Source: Asterionellopsis glacialis (lineage: Eukaryota > Bacillariophyta > Plagiogrammaphyceae > Rhaphoneidales > Asterionellopsidaceae). From it: a stretch of DNA of 49,410 bases. Shown one piece after another: positions 1-10,166 of the stretch. The number at the start of each line of letters is the position of its first letter. Within the stretch, counting starts at the first letter, position 1. The notes under the pieces are model-generated. The model was not told the origin of the DNA and ran no database searches. It saw only the letters and a program-made list of their open reading frames with translations. The position numbers and the translations under genes are program-made. The stretch covers positions 25,300 through 74,709 of the forward strand of contig WKLE02001310.1 in the NCBI GenBank assembly GCA_014885115.2. The letters run 5' to 3'.

Positions 1-1764
1 TTCAAAAATATGAATTTTGGGTCTACGTGGAGTCTACCGACCAGATGTCACAAGTTGGTCCACCTAATCCTGGAACAACTCTACATCACACCAGAATGTG
101 ATGACACGCTAGTCCGGCGCACTCTCATTGGCTGCCTTGGGGAGTTTGGTTCACATGGTAAAACCGAACTCTGTTGGAATCCAAACTCTAAGTAGATCCG
201 CCGTAGAATCCTGTACTGCACTTGGGTCAAGAAGATGAATTGGTGAATTGTCGACTATTTTTAGTAACTTATTAAAATAGCTCATAATTTATTCACTCCA
301 ACAAAACTCAATCTATTTTCACCTAACTTTTCATATTGTTGTCAGCATAGTGCAAGGGGGTTTCTTGGACCCTAAGAGATAGATTTTAGCAAAAATTAAA
401 ATATATTCCAGTTTCTAGAAAACTGCATGGGAGTTTTGAGTGGAATGGGACAACCTTAAATTGGTGCACCACTCCATGACAAATGGATACACCAGAAGTG
501 ATATTTTTGAGGTTAGAGACCAAGTCAAGGTCCCTTAATCCAACATACACAAAACTAGTAAAGTGCTTTAAAAATTCATAAAAATAGATTGTTATGTGAT
601 ACACTGGGGATCAGGGTTTGAATTGTTATTGTTGACTTTTAGAGGAGAAATAAAATTGTGTTTTAAAAATCAATAATGATGGCATTTATGTCATGAAAGC
701 AAAATCAACATTTTTGGTAAATGACAAGGAGTGGACCTGGTGTGAATAAAATAAACTCTAACAATTATTAAACTACCTAGCACTAACAAAATAATCAGCT
801 TTGTGCATATTCCTAATCATGCCATTAGGGTAACTAGGTGCATGTGGTTTGTTTCAGGCCTCTTTTGAATAAAGAGACAATCGAGGCATCCTGAAATCGT
901 TATCCAATTCCAGTTGCAGGAAGAGGACGTTCCTCCATTGCAGTTAATGCAGTTTGTAAATTTTTGACCTGGTGAATCCTCTACGATTTGTTAAAAAATT
1001 GAGAAAAATAATAACATGCTATATTATGGCTGCCATAAATTCTTGTGGTTTTCTCTTTACAAATTGGAGTCCAGTAATCAAATAATGTAGCTCTTTCAGC
1101 AAGGCATTTCGGCCGTTTCCCTGAATTGTGAAAGTAGAAATCTTTTATACAAGGTTCGTACATAAGTAACAGATCTATCGGATACTAGTAGTTTGTACCT
1201 GGTCCCGGATGTGCCCTAAATTGAAAAGACAACTTTTACAAACTACGAGCACTGTCTGTACCGGTCTGGTACTAGGTGTTCAACTGCCAGCAGTACCTAG
1301 GATACATTTTTCACTGTGTCAAACCGTTAAAATAATCAAAAGCGGTTACAAGATGTGTCTTGTCCGTTAGATTTCGAGCGTTGCGTATCAGACAAAAGAA
1401 TATTCACGTAATATTAACACAAATAGTACTGGGATTCTACTGTACATTTAAATGATATTCCAATCATTGACGAATCCTCTATGTATCGCTTTTTATTCAG
1501 GACATTTTCACGGAACCTGACATCGTCTACACATGGTCTACAGTAGTACCATCTCTACAATGAATTGAACTTTCATCTCGTCTCATACTACAGTACTGGG
1601 AATAAGTAGGATACACCTTTTTATGATACAATTTGCAGATTGATCGCTTCATTTTTGGTTTTCGTCTTGTCTGGCCATATCTCATATTTTCTGAACTTGC
1701 AATCTACAGTCAGTAGCTAAAGGAAAGCGGTATTTGAGACAAACAAGAGTATATCCATTCAAGA
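1..1764. other. AT-rich intergenic sequence without a supportable gene
   Basis: No gene is supported here. An ATG-initiated 61-codon frame at 10-195 has no recognisable motif and sits at the window edge, so it could be the end of something cut off or chance. The stretch around 1190-1300 holds short palindromic words of the kind TACCTGGT/TACCGGT that recur elsewhere in the window. The last 100 bases would be the promoter and 5' leader of the gene starting at 1765. Confidence 0.5.
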
Positions 1765-2178
1765 ATGTCAACACAAAGTTACCAACAATCTTCTAGTTCA
1801 TCTTCTCCCAATCAAGAAGGAAGATTTTCTACTCCGCCAAGACATCCAGCACACGCAGTTCGGTCATCGCCGGCACCATCGTGGGGATCAAAATTCCGAT
1901 CACGTGCAATCGAGGCACCGACTCATAGTGAAATTTTAACAGAGATAACGAAGAACCCAAGATCAGCACAGAGCAGCCTTATTTGCTTAGATCAAAGTGA
2001 TGATGGGATTCTAATGAACGATTTTTTCCTTTGTACACCAAAGCGTTTCCAATCAAAACAACTAATCATCGAAGAACAAGTCGACTTCCGAGCAGTTATC
2101 GGAATGGAACCGCGAAATGCAATGGATGATGATGATTCTTCAGCGCAGCCTCAATCTTGCACTAGCAGCACCAATTAG
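1765..2178 (+). CDS. Small disordered protein with FFL-x-TP motif (copy 1)
   Basis: This is a 137-residue frame starting at an ATG. I do not recognise the family. The first 60 residues are Ser/Pro/Gln-rich and look disordered (STPPRHP, SSPAPSW). From about residue 74 comes a short stretch with CLDQSDDGILMNDFFLCTPK, followed by an acidic tail. The gene at 3255-3785 carries the same arrangement (LDEQGVPTNEFFLETP), so the two are probably related and the shared piece is likely a short linear motif or docking site. The SP/TP dipeptides could be sites for proline-directed kinases; that is inference. There is no signal peptide or membrane segment, so a cytosolic or nuclear protein is expected. Coding status rests on the shared motif and on normal codon use; expression evidence would be needed to be sure. 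Confidence 0.55.
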   Translation: MSTQSYQQSSSSSSPNQEGRFSTPPRHPAHAVRSSPAPSWGSKFRSRAIEAPTHSEILTEITKNPRSAQSSLICLDQSDDGILMNDFFLCTPKRFQSKQLIIEEQVDFRAVIGMEPRNAMDDDDSSAQPQSCTSSTN

Positions 2179-3254
2179 AACATCTGAAGGGTATTGAATT
2201 TCTGTTAAATACCAAGATTATGGTAATTTTTGTTGTAACGATACTTAATTACCATCACATGTAATTTTCCTACTCAATATTTTTCCATTTGGTCAACTTT
2301 TTTCTACCAAATTTGTACGACAGTGTCTGCTGTCACTTATTTGAATTTATTTTCAATGATGAAGGCTTTGTTAGATGTAAATTCAGCTTTTGTTGCAGGG
2401 GAAACATCGAATCGAACTTTCCTAGACTTGCAAAAGCTATCATTTTGTTCCTTGTAATTTTTGATTTGTCTCTTGCTTAATCATCCTTCATATCAGGTTC
2501 GGAATGTAAAGTATCTACATCTAAATTGGGGTGAAAATTAGTATCGTATCAGTGTGTCACACTTGTTCCTTGAAGTATTTGATCTTTCTCTTACTTACCT
2601 GGTAATCTCATATCAGGTCCGAAATGTAAAGAATTTACCACTAAATTTTGGTGAAAATCAGTACCGCATCAGTATGTCCCACTGTGACATTCATGTGTGT
2701 GATGATCCAGGATTACAGGATTACAGTAGGACTGGGACCTGGGACCCTAGGATGCACTTCAGGTGTTCATTCTAGAAACAAAGCTTTATATTATATGATG
2801 TATTATCTTGTAGGACTACAGTATTCAAGATTTGGGTAAGGCTACATCTGGCTACATCCAGCGCAAGAGAAAAAGGTCAACTTACTGTAGTTTTGGAAAA
2901 TAACCGTTACAAATACGGTAAATCCTGGTTAAATCGATTCTTCACGCAACGCTCGGAATTTGTAGAGGAACCAACCAGATGGCTCAGAAAATTCAGTATC
3001 TAGGTTGTTGAGTGTCCAACTGCTCTCACAAAAATGTTTCGAAAGATTTCATTTAAGTACCAGGAGACAAAAGTAGGCCTACGTTATAGGTCATAGTACA
3101 AGATTGTACAGAAAAAAGGGGTGTGACAGTAGCACATCAATCCTGTTCGGGTTCTCACAGAAGAGGAAGAAAAATTATTTAGTATTTTTTTTATTTATTT
3201 CTGGTCTTGTCACATCGCAAGAAAAGCGTAAAACAGATCCGCCAAAAAAAAACA
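2179..3254. other. Spacer between the two FFL-x-TP genes
   Basis: Apart from the tandem duplication at 2445-2682 I see no gene. The 2700-2860 part has short direct repeats (GGATTACAGGATTACAG, GGCTACATCTGGCTACATC). The last 200 bases would hold the promoter of the gene at 3255. Confidence 0.5.
2445..2682. repeat. Imperfect tandem duplication, two units of about 118-120 bases
   Basis: Copy 1 runs from about 2445 to 2562 and copy 2 from about 2563 to 2682. Both begin with TTGTTCCTTG and carry ATATCAGGT-CGGAATGTAAAG-like and GGTGAAAAT-AGTA-CG-ATCAGT words in the same order. They differ at scattered bases, so the duplication is not recent. It lies between the two related FFL-x-TP genes and has no open frame shared by both copies. 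Confidence 0.75.
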
Positions 3255-3785
3255 ATGGAAAACTCGCCATCATCAAAAAGCACGAAGCGTTTTCGTCATG
3301 ATGAAATTTTGAGGACACCTCCTGCTTCTCCTTCAAAAAGAAACAAGCAGATGCTTCAATGTCCCGGAATGACACTGGATACGATTCAATCCACTGTACC
3401 AAAAGAAATTCGTACAAGTAATATTGAAGATTCTCCAGGATCTATCGTTAATAAAATATCTTTTGAACTCGATGAACAAGGAGTCCCCACGAATGAGTTC
3501 TTCCTCGAGACTCCTGATCAAATTCACCAAGGAAGACAATCTCAATCTACACCTGAACAACTCTCTATGGAAATAAATTCAAATCCCATTTCAACCTTCA
3601 AGCTCCAATATCGCAGCATGACGAAATCTCGTCGATCCATTTCTAATTTAAGCGGACTTAAAAGTCCATTTATCGAGCTTGACGGAAGAGGTAGAAATCG
3701 TGTAGATGCAACTTCTTTGTATCAACCAAGTTATGAACAAATTGAATCGAATAGTATCTCACCATACGATCCAATATTAATCTAG
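3255..3785 (+). CDS. Small disordered protein with FFL-x-TP motif (copy 2)
   Basis: A 176-residue protein read from the first ATG (MENSPSSK), which follows an A-rich leader. An upstream extension of the frame would need a non-ATG start and is left out. The N-terminal third is basic and Ser/Pro-rich (RTPPASPSKRNK). Around residues 75-90 it has ELDEQGVPTNEFFLETPDQ, matching the motif of the protein encoded at 1765-2178. A Ser/Arg-rich patch (MTKSRRSISNLSGLKSP) follows. No domain, signal peptide or membrane helix is visible. The basic patches suggest a nuclear protein but that is only inference. The motif shared with its upstream neighbour, in the same strand and next door, suggests an old tandem duplication. 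Confidence 0.6.
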   Translation: MENSPSSKSTKRFRHDEILRTPPASPSKRNKQMLQCPGMTLDTIQSTVPKEIRTSNIEDSPGSIVNKISFELDEQGVPTNEFFLETPDQIHQGRQSQSTPEQLSMEINSNPISTFKLQYRSMTKSRRSISNLSGLKSPFIELDGRGRNRVDATSLYQPSYEQIESNSISPYDPILI

Positions 3786-5153
3786 AGTGTGGTTTAAGAT
3801 TGCCGCCCTTGTGCAGGTTTTTGAGTCACGAATCGCAGGGGTTATACGAGGACCAAAAAATTAAAAAAGACACTTTTGTCAAGTGCACGTTGAAGTCCAA
3901 TTTTCAAGAAGTATCGCATAAACGGAAATACCGTGAGACACTCAATTACGTATATTTATATTATATTACCTACGGCATTATTTCAATAAGAATGGAAGCC
4001 CGTAAATTACATGAATCAGTACATATATTTCAACACTGTGAAGGCAAAACAATTTATTTACGTCTCTTTGACGTAACAATCTTTGTAGAATGAGATATCA
4101 TCTGCAACAATTTTGTGCATTTAGCATACATATTAAAATAGTCGAATCTTAAGGAGAAAATAATATTAATAAAATCGCTTCTATATGACAACATACGAAA
4201 ACCACCACCATAAATTCCTTTCATTGCATGCTGCACGGGCAATTTTAGAGACACTCTCTGTCCACGGAGAGAGTGTTGAAAAGAGGAGAATTTCGTTCGT
4301 GGATCAAACCGGGACAAATCTTTCCCCCTGTCGTTTGCTTTATTTTCATTTATTGACATAGGCCGTATTCTTCAGACGTGACCACTCACGCACCAGAGTG
4401 TATGCAGGATTACAAACTAGGACCGACTATTGGGGTCATACAAAAAATATTCTCCTAGGACTCTACTCTGAGCCCTTCCGTCCGGAGTCGTACCAATGAA
4501 ATTCCGATCGCGCGAAAGCAAATATTTTGTGAGGCGAAATAACTTGATCTTTTTGCACATGCAATTTATAAATAATTTCTCCGCATTAATAACGTATTAT
4601 TAACGGATAAGACCTATTTATACAAGATAGACACAGTAGACCTCAAATCCTTGTCCTGGAAAACTCTGCAAAATGAGTCTTCTGGTATAATTTTCACGTC
4701 GAAATCTACATAGCAACCGATACATTTGGGCGTTTGCGTTTGTTCTCCTATTTTTTTTAGAGCATTTTTGTGAGTTGTGACATCTAAATTCGCTTTTGCT
4801 TCCTATTTTACGTCATACCATCTTGCATGGTTCCGATAAATATTTTGAATGTTTCAATGTTTGCACGTCCGCGTGATAGCGAGTCTAGGTCTAATAGATG
4901 ATGACTTAGGACTACCCATCTTGTCATATTGTAGCGCTCACCAACAGCCCAAAAGAAGAAGAGCGATAACTGTCTTTATGGGCCTACTGTATGTCATTCA
5001 TTGGTTACATTCAAGTAGGACTAGTTTAGGGCTTCTGTAGTATTTCAATTCTGTAAAAGTAAGGACTTCCAGCAAAGGTGCAAAACATCAGCCAAGATAG
5101 GGGTGTAAACACTTGTCATTTCAATTGCCGAAAAAAGATTATCGTCATCAGTC
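3786..5153. other. Intergenic, no gene supported
   Basis: Nothing recognisable is coded here. A 101-codon ATG frame lies on the minus strand at 4054-4359, but it has no motif and low-complexity composition. A 9-base stem with an 8-base loop (ACACTCTCT...AGAGAGTGT) is at 4251-4276. The last few hundred bases are the likely promoter of the transporter at 5154. Confidence 0.5.
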
Positions 5154-6377
5154 ATGAAGACATCATCAGGTGTGAAGAATTTTATCGGACCAAAATTGTA
5201 TAAAGCGTCTTTCAATCATGATCGATCCACTAGTCATGGGAGTAAAAATGGGAGTCATCACAACAGTGACGTAAAAATTGATATAACCGACAGAGACTTG
5301 TCGGACGTTTCCGGCAGCACCATTCCAAGAAGAGGACTAAAAGCCGAACCTTCTATTAGTTTGTTACCTGGAATGCGTATCCATGCATTTTCTATTGATA
5401 CGGAAGGCGAACTACATACATACGATGCCGAACAAGCTTTAGCTGAAAGTCAACAATCGGAACATGTTGGATTTTGGATTGATGTAGATGCTGATGACCG
5501 CGACCAAGAAGAACTTGCTGAATGGTTGGAAAAACTGCACTTGCCTAAATTCTTAACATCACGTTTGGCAGAACCCGTACATAAATGGTCGTCACATGTT
5601 ATTTCTCAACGTACCTCTGCAATGGCAATTGTACGGATTTTACCATGGGATGAAGAATCCAATAAGGTACAATATCTTGCAGCTTTGAAAAGCAAGGGAC
5701 TGCTATTGACATTTACATCATGTCCAAAACGTGTACGAGGGGGGATCTGTCAAGATTCAATTGCCTACATGAAAGAACCAGAATGTCTCCCCGCAGGAAC
5801 TGCTAGTGGTGCATTACTTGCATGGCTTACATTCCATGTGGAACGGACAGCGTCCATGATGCGTAAGATTCGAAATGATGTTTCTAAACTTGATAAACTG
5901 TTAGATGATGATCCATCATCAGTTTCATATGAAGATGTCAAGGCAGCCAAGGACCGACTTTTAAAGGCCTTATCTGTAGCGGAAGAACAGGAAGAATGCT
6001 TGTCTCGCCTCGTGAAGGCAGAGGAAGACACCGCTGCCATTGATTTCTCCAAAATGCGTGGGTCACTTGGGGTTTTAGTATCAACCGCAGAATCCACCGA
6101 ACGAACAGGACTTCGGATAGAAAAACGCATAGCTGACATGCGACTTGCATTGGAATCTGCTCAACAGGACCGTATCAACAGTCGATTGAATGTATTGACG
6201 GTTCTTTCTGCTATTTTCTTACCCCTTACTCTCCTCGCGGGACTGTACGGAATGAACTTTAGCAATATGCCTGAATTACAACGTGAAAATGCATACTTTA
6301 TTGTCTTAGGACTCATGGGGGGTCTTGCTGCATCCATGTTTTGCTTCTTTTATCGCGCAGGTTGGCTCTCCAACTAA
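5154..6377 (+). CDS. CorA/MIT-family divalent cation transporter
   Basis: A 407-residue single-exon protein of the CorA (2-TM-GxN) family, which forms homopentameric channels for Mg2+ or, in the ZntB branch, Zn2+. The C terminus has the two membrane helices (about residues 343-364 and 380-400). The signature YGMNF closes the first helix with GMN at 366-368, the selectivity-filter position. Before it is the long charged helical segment expected for the stalk (about 225-340). The N-terminal soluble domain begins near residue 60 with PGMRIHAFSIDTEGEL and has DVDADDRDQEELAEWL. No plastid or mitochondrial presequence is obvious, so the membrane it sits in is unknown. The length is normal for the family. 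The substrate cannot be decided from sequence. It is convergent with COG6, 167 bases apart. Confidence 0.88.
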   Translation: MKTSSGVKNFIGPKLYKASFNHDRSTSHGSKNGSHHNSDVKIDITDRDLSDVSGSTIPRRGLKAEPSISLLPGMRIHAFSIDTEGELHTYDAEQALAESQQSEHVGFWIDVDADDRDQEELAEWLEKLHLPKFLTSRLAEPVHKWSSHVISQRTSAMAIVRILPWDEESNKVQYLAALKSKGLLLTFTSCPKRVRGGICQDSIAYMKEPECLPAGTASGALLAWLTFHVERTASMMRKIRNDVSKLDKLLDDDPSSVSYEDVKAAKDRLLKALSVAEEQEECLSRLVKAEEDTAAIDFSKMRGSLGVLVSTAESTERTGLRIEKRIADMRLALESAQQDRINSRLNVLTVLSAIFLPLTLLAGLYGMNFSNMPELQRENAYFIVLGLMGGLAASMFCFFYRAGWLSN

Positions 6378-6544
6378 ACGATAGTCTTTTCACTGTAAAT
6401 GACCTAAAGTGTTTACAGATGTAAAAAGAAGAAATCATAATTTTCGTTGTCTCATACTTTATAATTTGACATATCAAAATTTCAAAGAAATTCTATTATG
6501 GGTATAGGGGGGACAATTCTAATATCTTAAAACTATATTCTTTT

Positions 6545-9145
6545 TTATGCCGAAAACAATGTTCTAACTTGACTTGGTGTATGTCCCATAAAGCCAAGAT
6601 CAACATATCCACCCATGTCACTAGTTAATGCTTCATAAAGTTCCGCATATTCCTTGGCAACACTTTCGGCTATTTGAGATCTTGCGCTCTTACGTAACAC
6701 AGGATCTTTGACATTCTCCAAGGTAGGTAGAGGTGGCGAATAAAGGGAAGAATAGAACTCCTTCATGGATGTTTCAACTTCTTCAGGTGATAATCCTGGA
6801 TGTGTTGCCATGACCATCCCATCAACATATACTTGTTGCATTCGTTTCCATGCCGTCACCAATGATCCAAGTCCACAGTGTTCCAAAACATCCTTAGTTT
6901 CCGACTCCACTAATTCATAAATCATCTTTTGCTCCTTTTCCGAAATTAAATTACTAAAGTAAGCAGCACGAGATGTTGCCAAACCAGCCTTCTTGGCTGT
7001 GGTAACAGCCACCTTGAGCGTCACCGCATCATCCAACGTACGACAAAAGGATAATGAATTCTCTACAAGTGTTTCACAAGCAAAGTCAAGTGACAATGAT
7101 GTTTCCACTTGAGGTTTGGGACAGGCAACATCTACGGAATATCCAGGTGAAGCTGATCGTGCTTCCGCAATTTTGGTCATCATGGAATGGGCAAGTGAGG
7201 CCTCCGACTCGCCTGATACCATTGTAAGTGATTCCAACATGGCACTGTAAACTCTCATCGACGCTGCATACGATTGTGCAGCTTCTTCTAAACATTCCAT
7301 GACTGCCATACCTACTGAATTGGGCACAGTAACATCGGATGACGACGACGACGACGATGGGAGTTTCCCAATAGTTTTCGTAATGGCGGCATGATAAAAT
7401 AGTAAAAGGCCACACAATGAATACAAGGAAGAGATACGATTCCGTGCTACAGCACCCTCTTCATCCATATTCTCTAATTGTGATGCACCACCATGTGGAT
7501 CATCATCATCCACATCGTCATCATCTTCATCAGGTCGTCGTGCCAATAATGTTACTACCTGCAAGATACGAGATTTCAATGGACGTGATACACCACTCAT
7601 GGCATGATCCAATATTTCTGCAGCACCCATGGGTTTATCCAAGTCCATGGTATCATCCTCAGTATCACCGCCAAGGCCATCATCATCATCATTCTTACTC
7701 TCGTCCTTTGCTTCAGCTTGGGCAGTTCCTTCTTCATTTTCATCATCACTACCAGCTGATTCTTCTTTATATTCTACAAGTCCACGTGCAATATCAGCTT
7801 CCATATTAAAGGATCGGAAAGTAAATGCTAACATATCACCGACATAATTGACAGGATCATGGGCTTTCACTTCAATTGGTGGCATACCATTGTACCCCGA
7901 CGTTAACGCCAACAAGAATCTCCTCGTTTCTTCCGATCGTCTTGACGATGCAATCAATTCCAGCGTATGCGAATAAAAGGCTGGTACATGTTGGAGTACA
8001 TGTAAGGATCGTCGTACAAATGGATGACTCAAGGCTTCGTCCATGGCATCTTCATCCATCATCATGGCATGATGTGGTTGTGCCATGGAGGAATGAAGAT
8101 GTGATTGACCTCCACCTGATGTAGGAACATGTGCTGCACTATTTAAATTCAAATGTTTTTGTAACCAATGGTACAAACGTTCATATGCATTTTCTTGTTT
8201 TGTTGCCAAGGATTCCATCATACGGATCGCAGATGTAGCACCGAGTTTTTGGGCTTCTGTAAAGCTACCACCACCATCTTGAGTACTACTCCTGCCAGCT
8301 TTCAACATATCTGAGGGTGACGTAGTAGTACCAAAGGTAATTCCAATTTCCGAACGGATACGTCGTACACGTTCGAGAGCATCCAAGAATGCCATGGCAT
8401 TCATGGTAGATGTGGAGGATGGATCACCCTCATCACCCATGTTCATATCTTCAAATCCATACGTATTCAATAAGGCAGAATCATTTTCATTCAAATCAAA
8501 CTTTTCTAAAAACTTATTGACAGTTTCCGCTTGTTGAGCTGCCTCATCCCGTTCACGAAAGGCATCAAATAATCGTGCAGCCAATTGTCTTTCATTTTCC
8601 ATGGCATCACCACCATTAGGTACCATATTATTATTATTATTGACCCCGAGAGTATCACCATCCTCCTCCTCACCGTCTTTGGTTTCCGATACATTTATCA
8701 TTACGGCCGACGATGACGATACAACATCTGCATCAATTGCTTGACTGACACGATTTGCAATGGAGGCTGTTTCTGACACAGATTGTCGTAATCGACTTAC
8801 AGTATTTACCAATGCCTGTAATTCATCTTGCATTAATAAGGCTTGTCGTAAGGCATCTTGTTCAATTGCAACACGTACAGATCTCGAATCAACAATACCA
8901 CCAGTACTCGTACTACCGGTTGTTCCAGAAGCAGCAGTAGCATTGCTTCCCGGTGCCGTTACACTTGAATCAGGCAATTGACCCAAAGCTTCCAGTGCAG
9001 CCTTCATGGCAACTGTATCTGTTCGGACTTGAAGAGCACGACTTACTTTCTCGGAAAGGATACTGGCTCCTGTATTTCTATTCGAAGAAGCGGCAGTACT
9101 GCCACCTCCATTAGGAGTCGCCGCCGACGAAAGCATTTCCGTCAT
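6545..9145 (-). CDS. COG6: Conserved oligomeric Golgi complex subunit 6
   Basis: An 866-residue single-exon protein. The first ATG is at 9145 (MTEMLSSAA); the frame extends only two codons further upstream, from a TTG. The N-terminal part has a coiled-coil-like stretch (ALRQALLMQDELQALVNTVS) typical of COG subunits. The best family signature is RRFLLALTSG followed by PIEVKAHDPVNYVGDMLAF near residue 430, which matches the conserved COG6 block. Further on, MQQVYVDGMVMA and the C-terminal helices fit the rest of the subunit. The COG complex tethers retrograde vesicles to the Golgi; COG6 belongs to its lobe B. Acidic low-complexity inserts (for example DDENEEGTAQAEAKDESKND) interrupt the fold and explain why it is longer than the usual 600-700 residues. 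Confidence 0.85.
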   Translation of the reverse strand: MTEMLSSAATPNGGGSTAASSNRNTGASILSEKVSRALQVRTDTVAMKAALEALGQLPDSSVTAPGSNATAASGTTGSTSTGGIVDSRSVRVAIEQDALRQALLMQDELQALVNTVSRLRQSVSETASIANRVSQAIDADVVSSSSAVMINVSETKDGEEEDGDTLGVNNNNNMVPNGGDAMENERQLAARLFDAFRERDEAAQQAETVNKFLEKFDLNENDSALLNTYGFEDMNMGDEGDPSSTSTMNAMAFLDALERVRRIRSEIGITFGTTTSPSDMLKAGRSSTQDGGGSFTEAQKLGATSAIRMMESLATKQENAYERLYHWLQKHLNLNSAAHVPTSGGGQSHLHSSMAQPHHAMMMDEDAMDEALSHPFVRRSLHVLQHVPAFYSHTLELIASSRRSEETRRFLLALTSGYNGMPPIEVKAHDPVNYVGDMLAFTFRSFNMEADIARGLVEYKEESAGSDDENEEGTAQAEAKDESKNDDDDGLGGDTEDDTMDLDKPMGAAEILDHAMSGVSRPLKSRILQVVTLLARRPDEDDDDVDDDDPHGGASQLENMDEEGAVARNRISSLYSLCGLLLFYHAAITKTIGKLPSSSSSSSDVTVPNSVGMAVMECLEEAAQSYAASMRVYSAMLESLTMVSGESEASLAHSMMTKIAEARSASPGYSVDVACPKPQVETSLSLDFACETLVENSLSFCRTLDDAVTLKVAVTTAKKAGLATSRAAYFSNLISEKEQKMIYELVESETKDVLEHCGLGSLVTAWKRMQQVYVDGMVMATHPGLSPEEVETSMKEFYSSLYSPPLPTLENVKDPVLRKSARSQIAESVAKEYAELYEALTSDMGGYVDLGFMGHTPSQVRTLFSA

Positions 9146-10166
9146 TGTCAAAGACTTTATATTTGGGGGCTAATCTAGTCTAACCAATGTCGACAAGGTC
9201 GCGAATCCAGAGGAAGGGAGAGGCAAATCCAAAAACCAATGTCCGCCCGTTCACGAGGTAAATTGAAAATTTATAGCTTTTACTGGAGATCGAACCGAAC
9301 CCCTATGGAGCAGCTTTTAGTGACTAGAACTAAGTGCACGATAGGGAGTGTCCAGCGGGATTTGGGGAATACTGTATCGCTCTTTCCGTCTCTTCTGATC
9401 CGCGATTCTTCTTGAATCATATTTTTGTCGAAAAGAATTGTCAGGCAAACGTAGGATGCTACATTGTTCCATAGTATGTATTACTCGATTCTATATATAA
9501 ACTTTGTTTATCATCGAAATACAAAACGAGGGTATAAATCTGAAGGGTGACGTGTACTGCCCGCATGAGATGACGAAGCTTTTGACACAATACTTCTTCT
9601 ACATCTTCATACGTATGCGTACATGTTCTACGACTTTCCTTGGGCCTTTCAAGTTTTATGATTTTGACACACACTGAATATTACATGTGTCAGTACCAGT
9701 CAAATGTTCACAAAAAGCGAGTGAAACACGCGGAGTTGACATAATTTGTCCGAGAAACACACACACAAAAAGTCGACACCCTGACTTGCAACACCAAAAA
9801 CACCGTGACAAGACTATTATATTTGTATTCTTGCTTGCTCATCAGTAGAGAGATAGAGCCTTCTAAAAACGATACACATTTACAAAAACACACACGACTA
9901 CACACACACACACACACGTTGAACGCTTATTGCGGGTATCCCAGGAAAAAATAAAAGATCGTAGTCAAGAGAAAGAAAAAAGACACGTTGTTTCCTTGGC
10001 CATCTGTTTTTTTCCAGCTCACATTGAAGATCATCAAGAGTAGAGTCTCCAGCACACCACGGACCTCCCTCCTCTGCACCAAACATCTCAACACATTCAT
10101 TTCACGTCTTGTCATTTTAGCAAAGAACAACACCACCACCACCAACTCAACGGTCCCTATTTCAAG
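9146..10166. other. Divergent promoter region with CA repeat
   Basis: This separates COG6 (-) from the gene at 10167 (+), so it should contain both promoters. A (CA)n microsatellite is at about 9900-9916, with further CACACA runs near 9757-9768 and 9888-9896. The end is rich in ACCACCACC just before the ATG at 10167. I see no gene. Confidence 0.5.

Noticed and set aside
10..195. 61-codon ATG frame at the window edge
   Set aside because: Too short, no motif, and the context upstream is missing.
4054..4359. 101-codon ATG frame on the minus strand
   Set aside because: No recognisable domain, AT-rich composition and no neighbour support; probably chance.
7086..7415. Long antisense and shifted frames over COG6, RAB3GAP2 and INTS7
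   Set aside because: They are shadows of the real genes, made by His/Ser/Asp-rich codon bias.
9260..9340. GGTTCGATCTCC-like B box on the minus strand, suggesting a tRNA
   Set aside because: No matching acceptor, D or anticodon stem could be drawn around it.
9897..9917. CA repeat as a possible regulatory array
   Set aside because: A simple microsatellite with no spacer structure; not a CRISPR or operator array.
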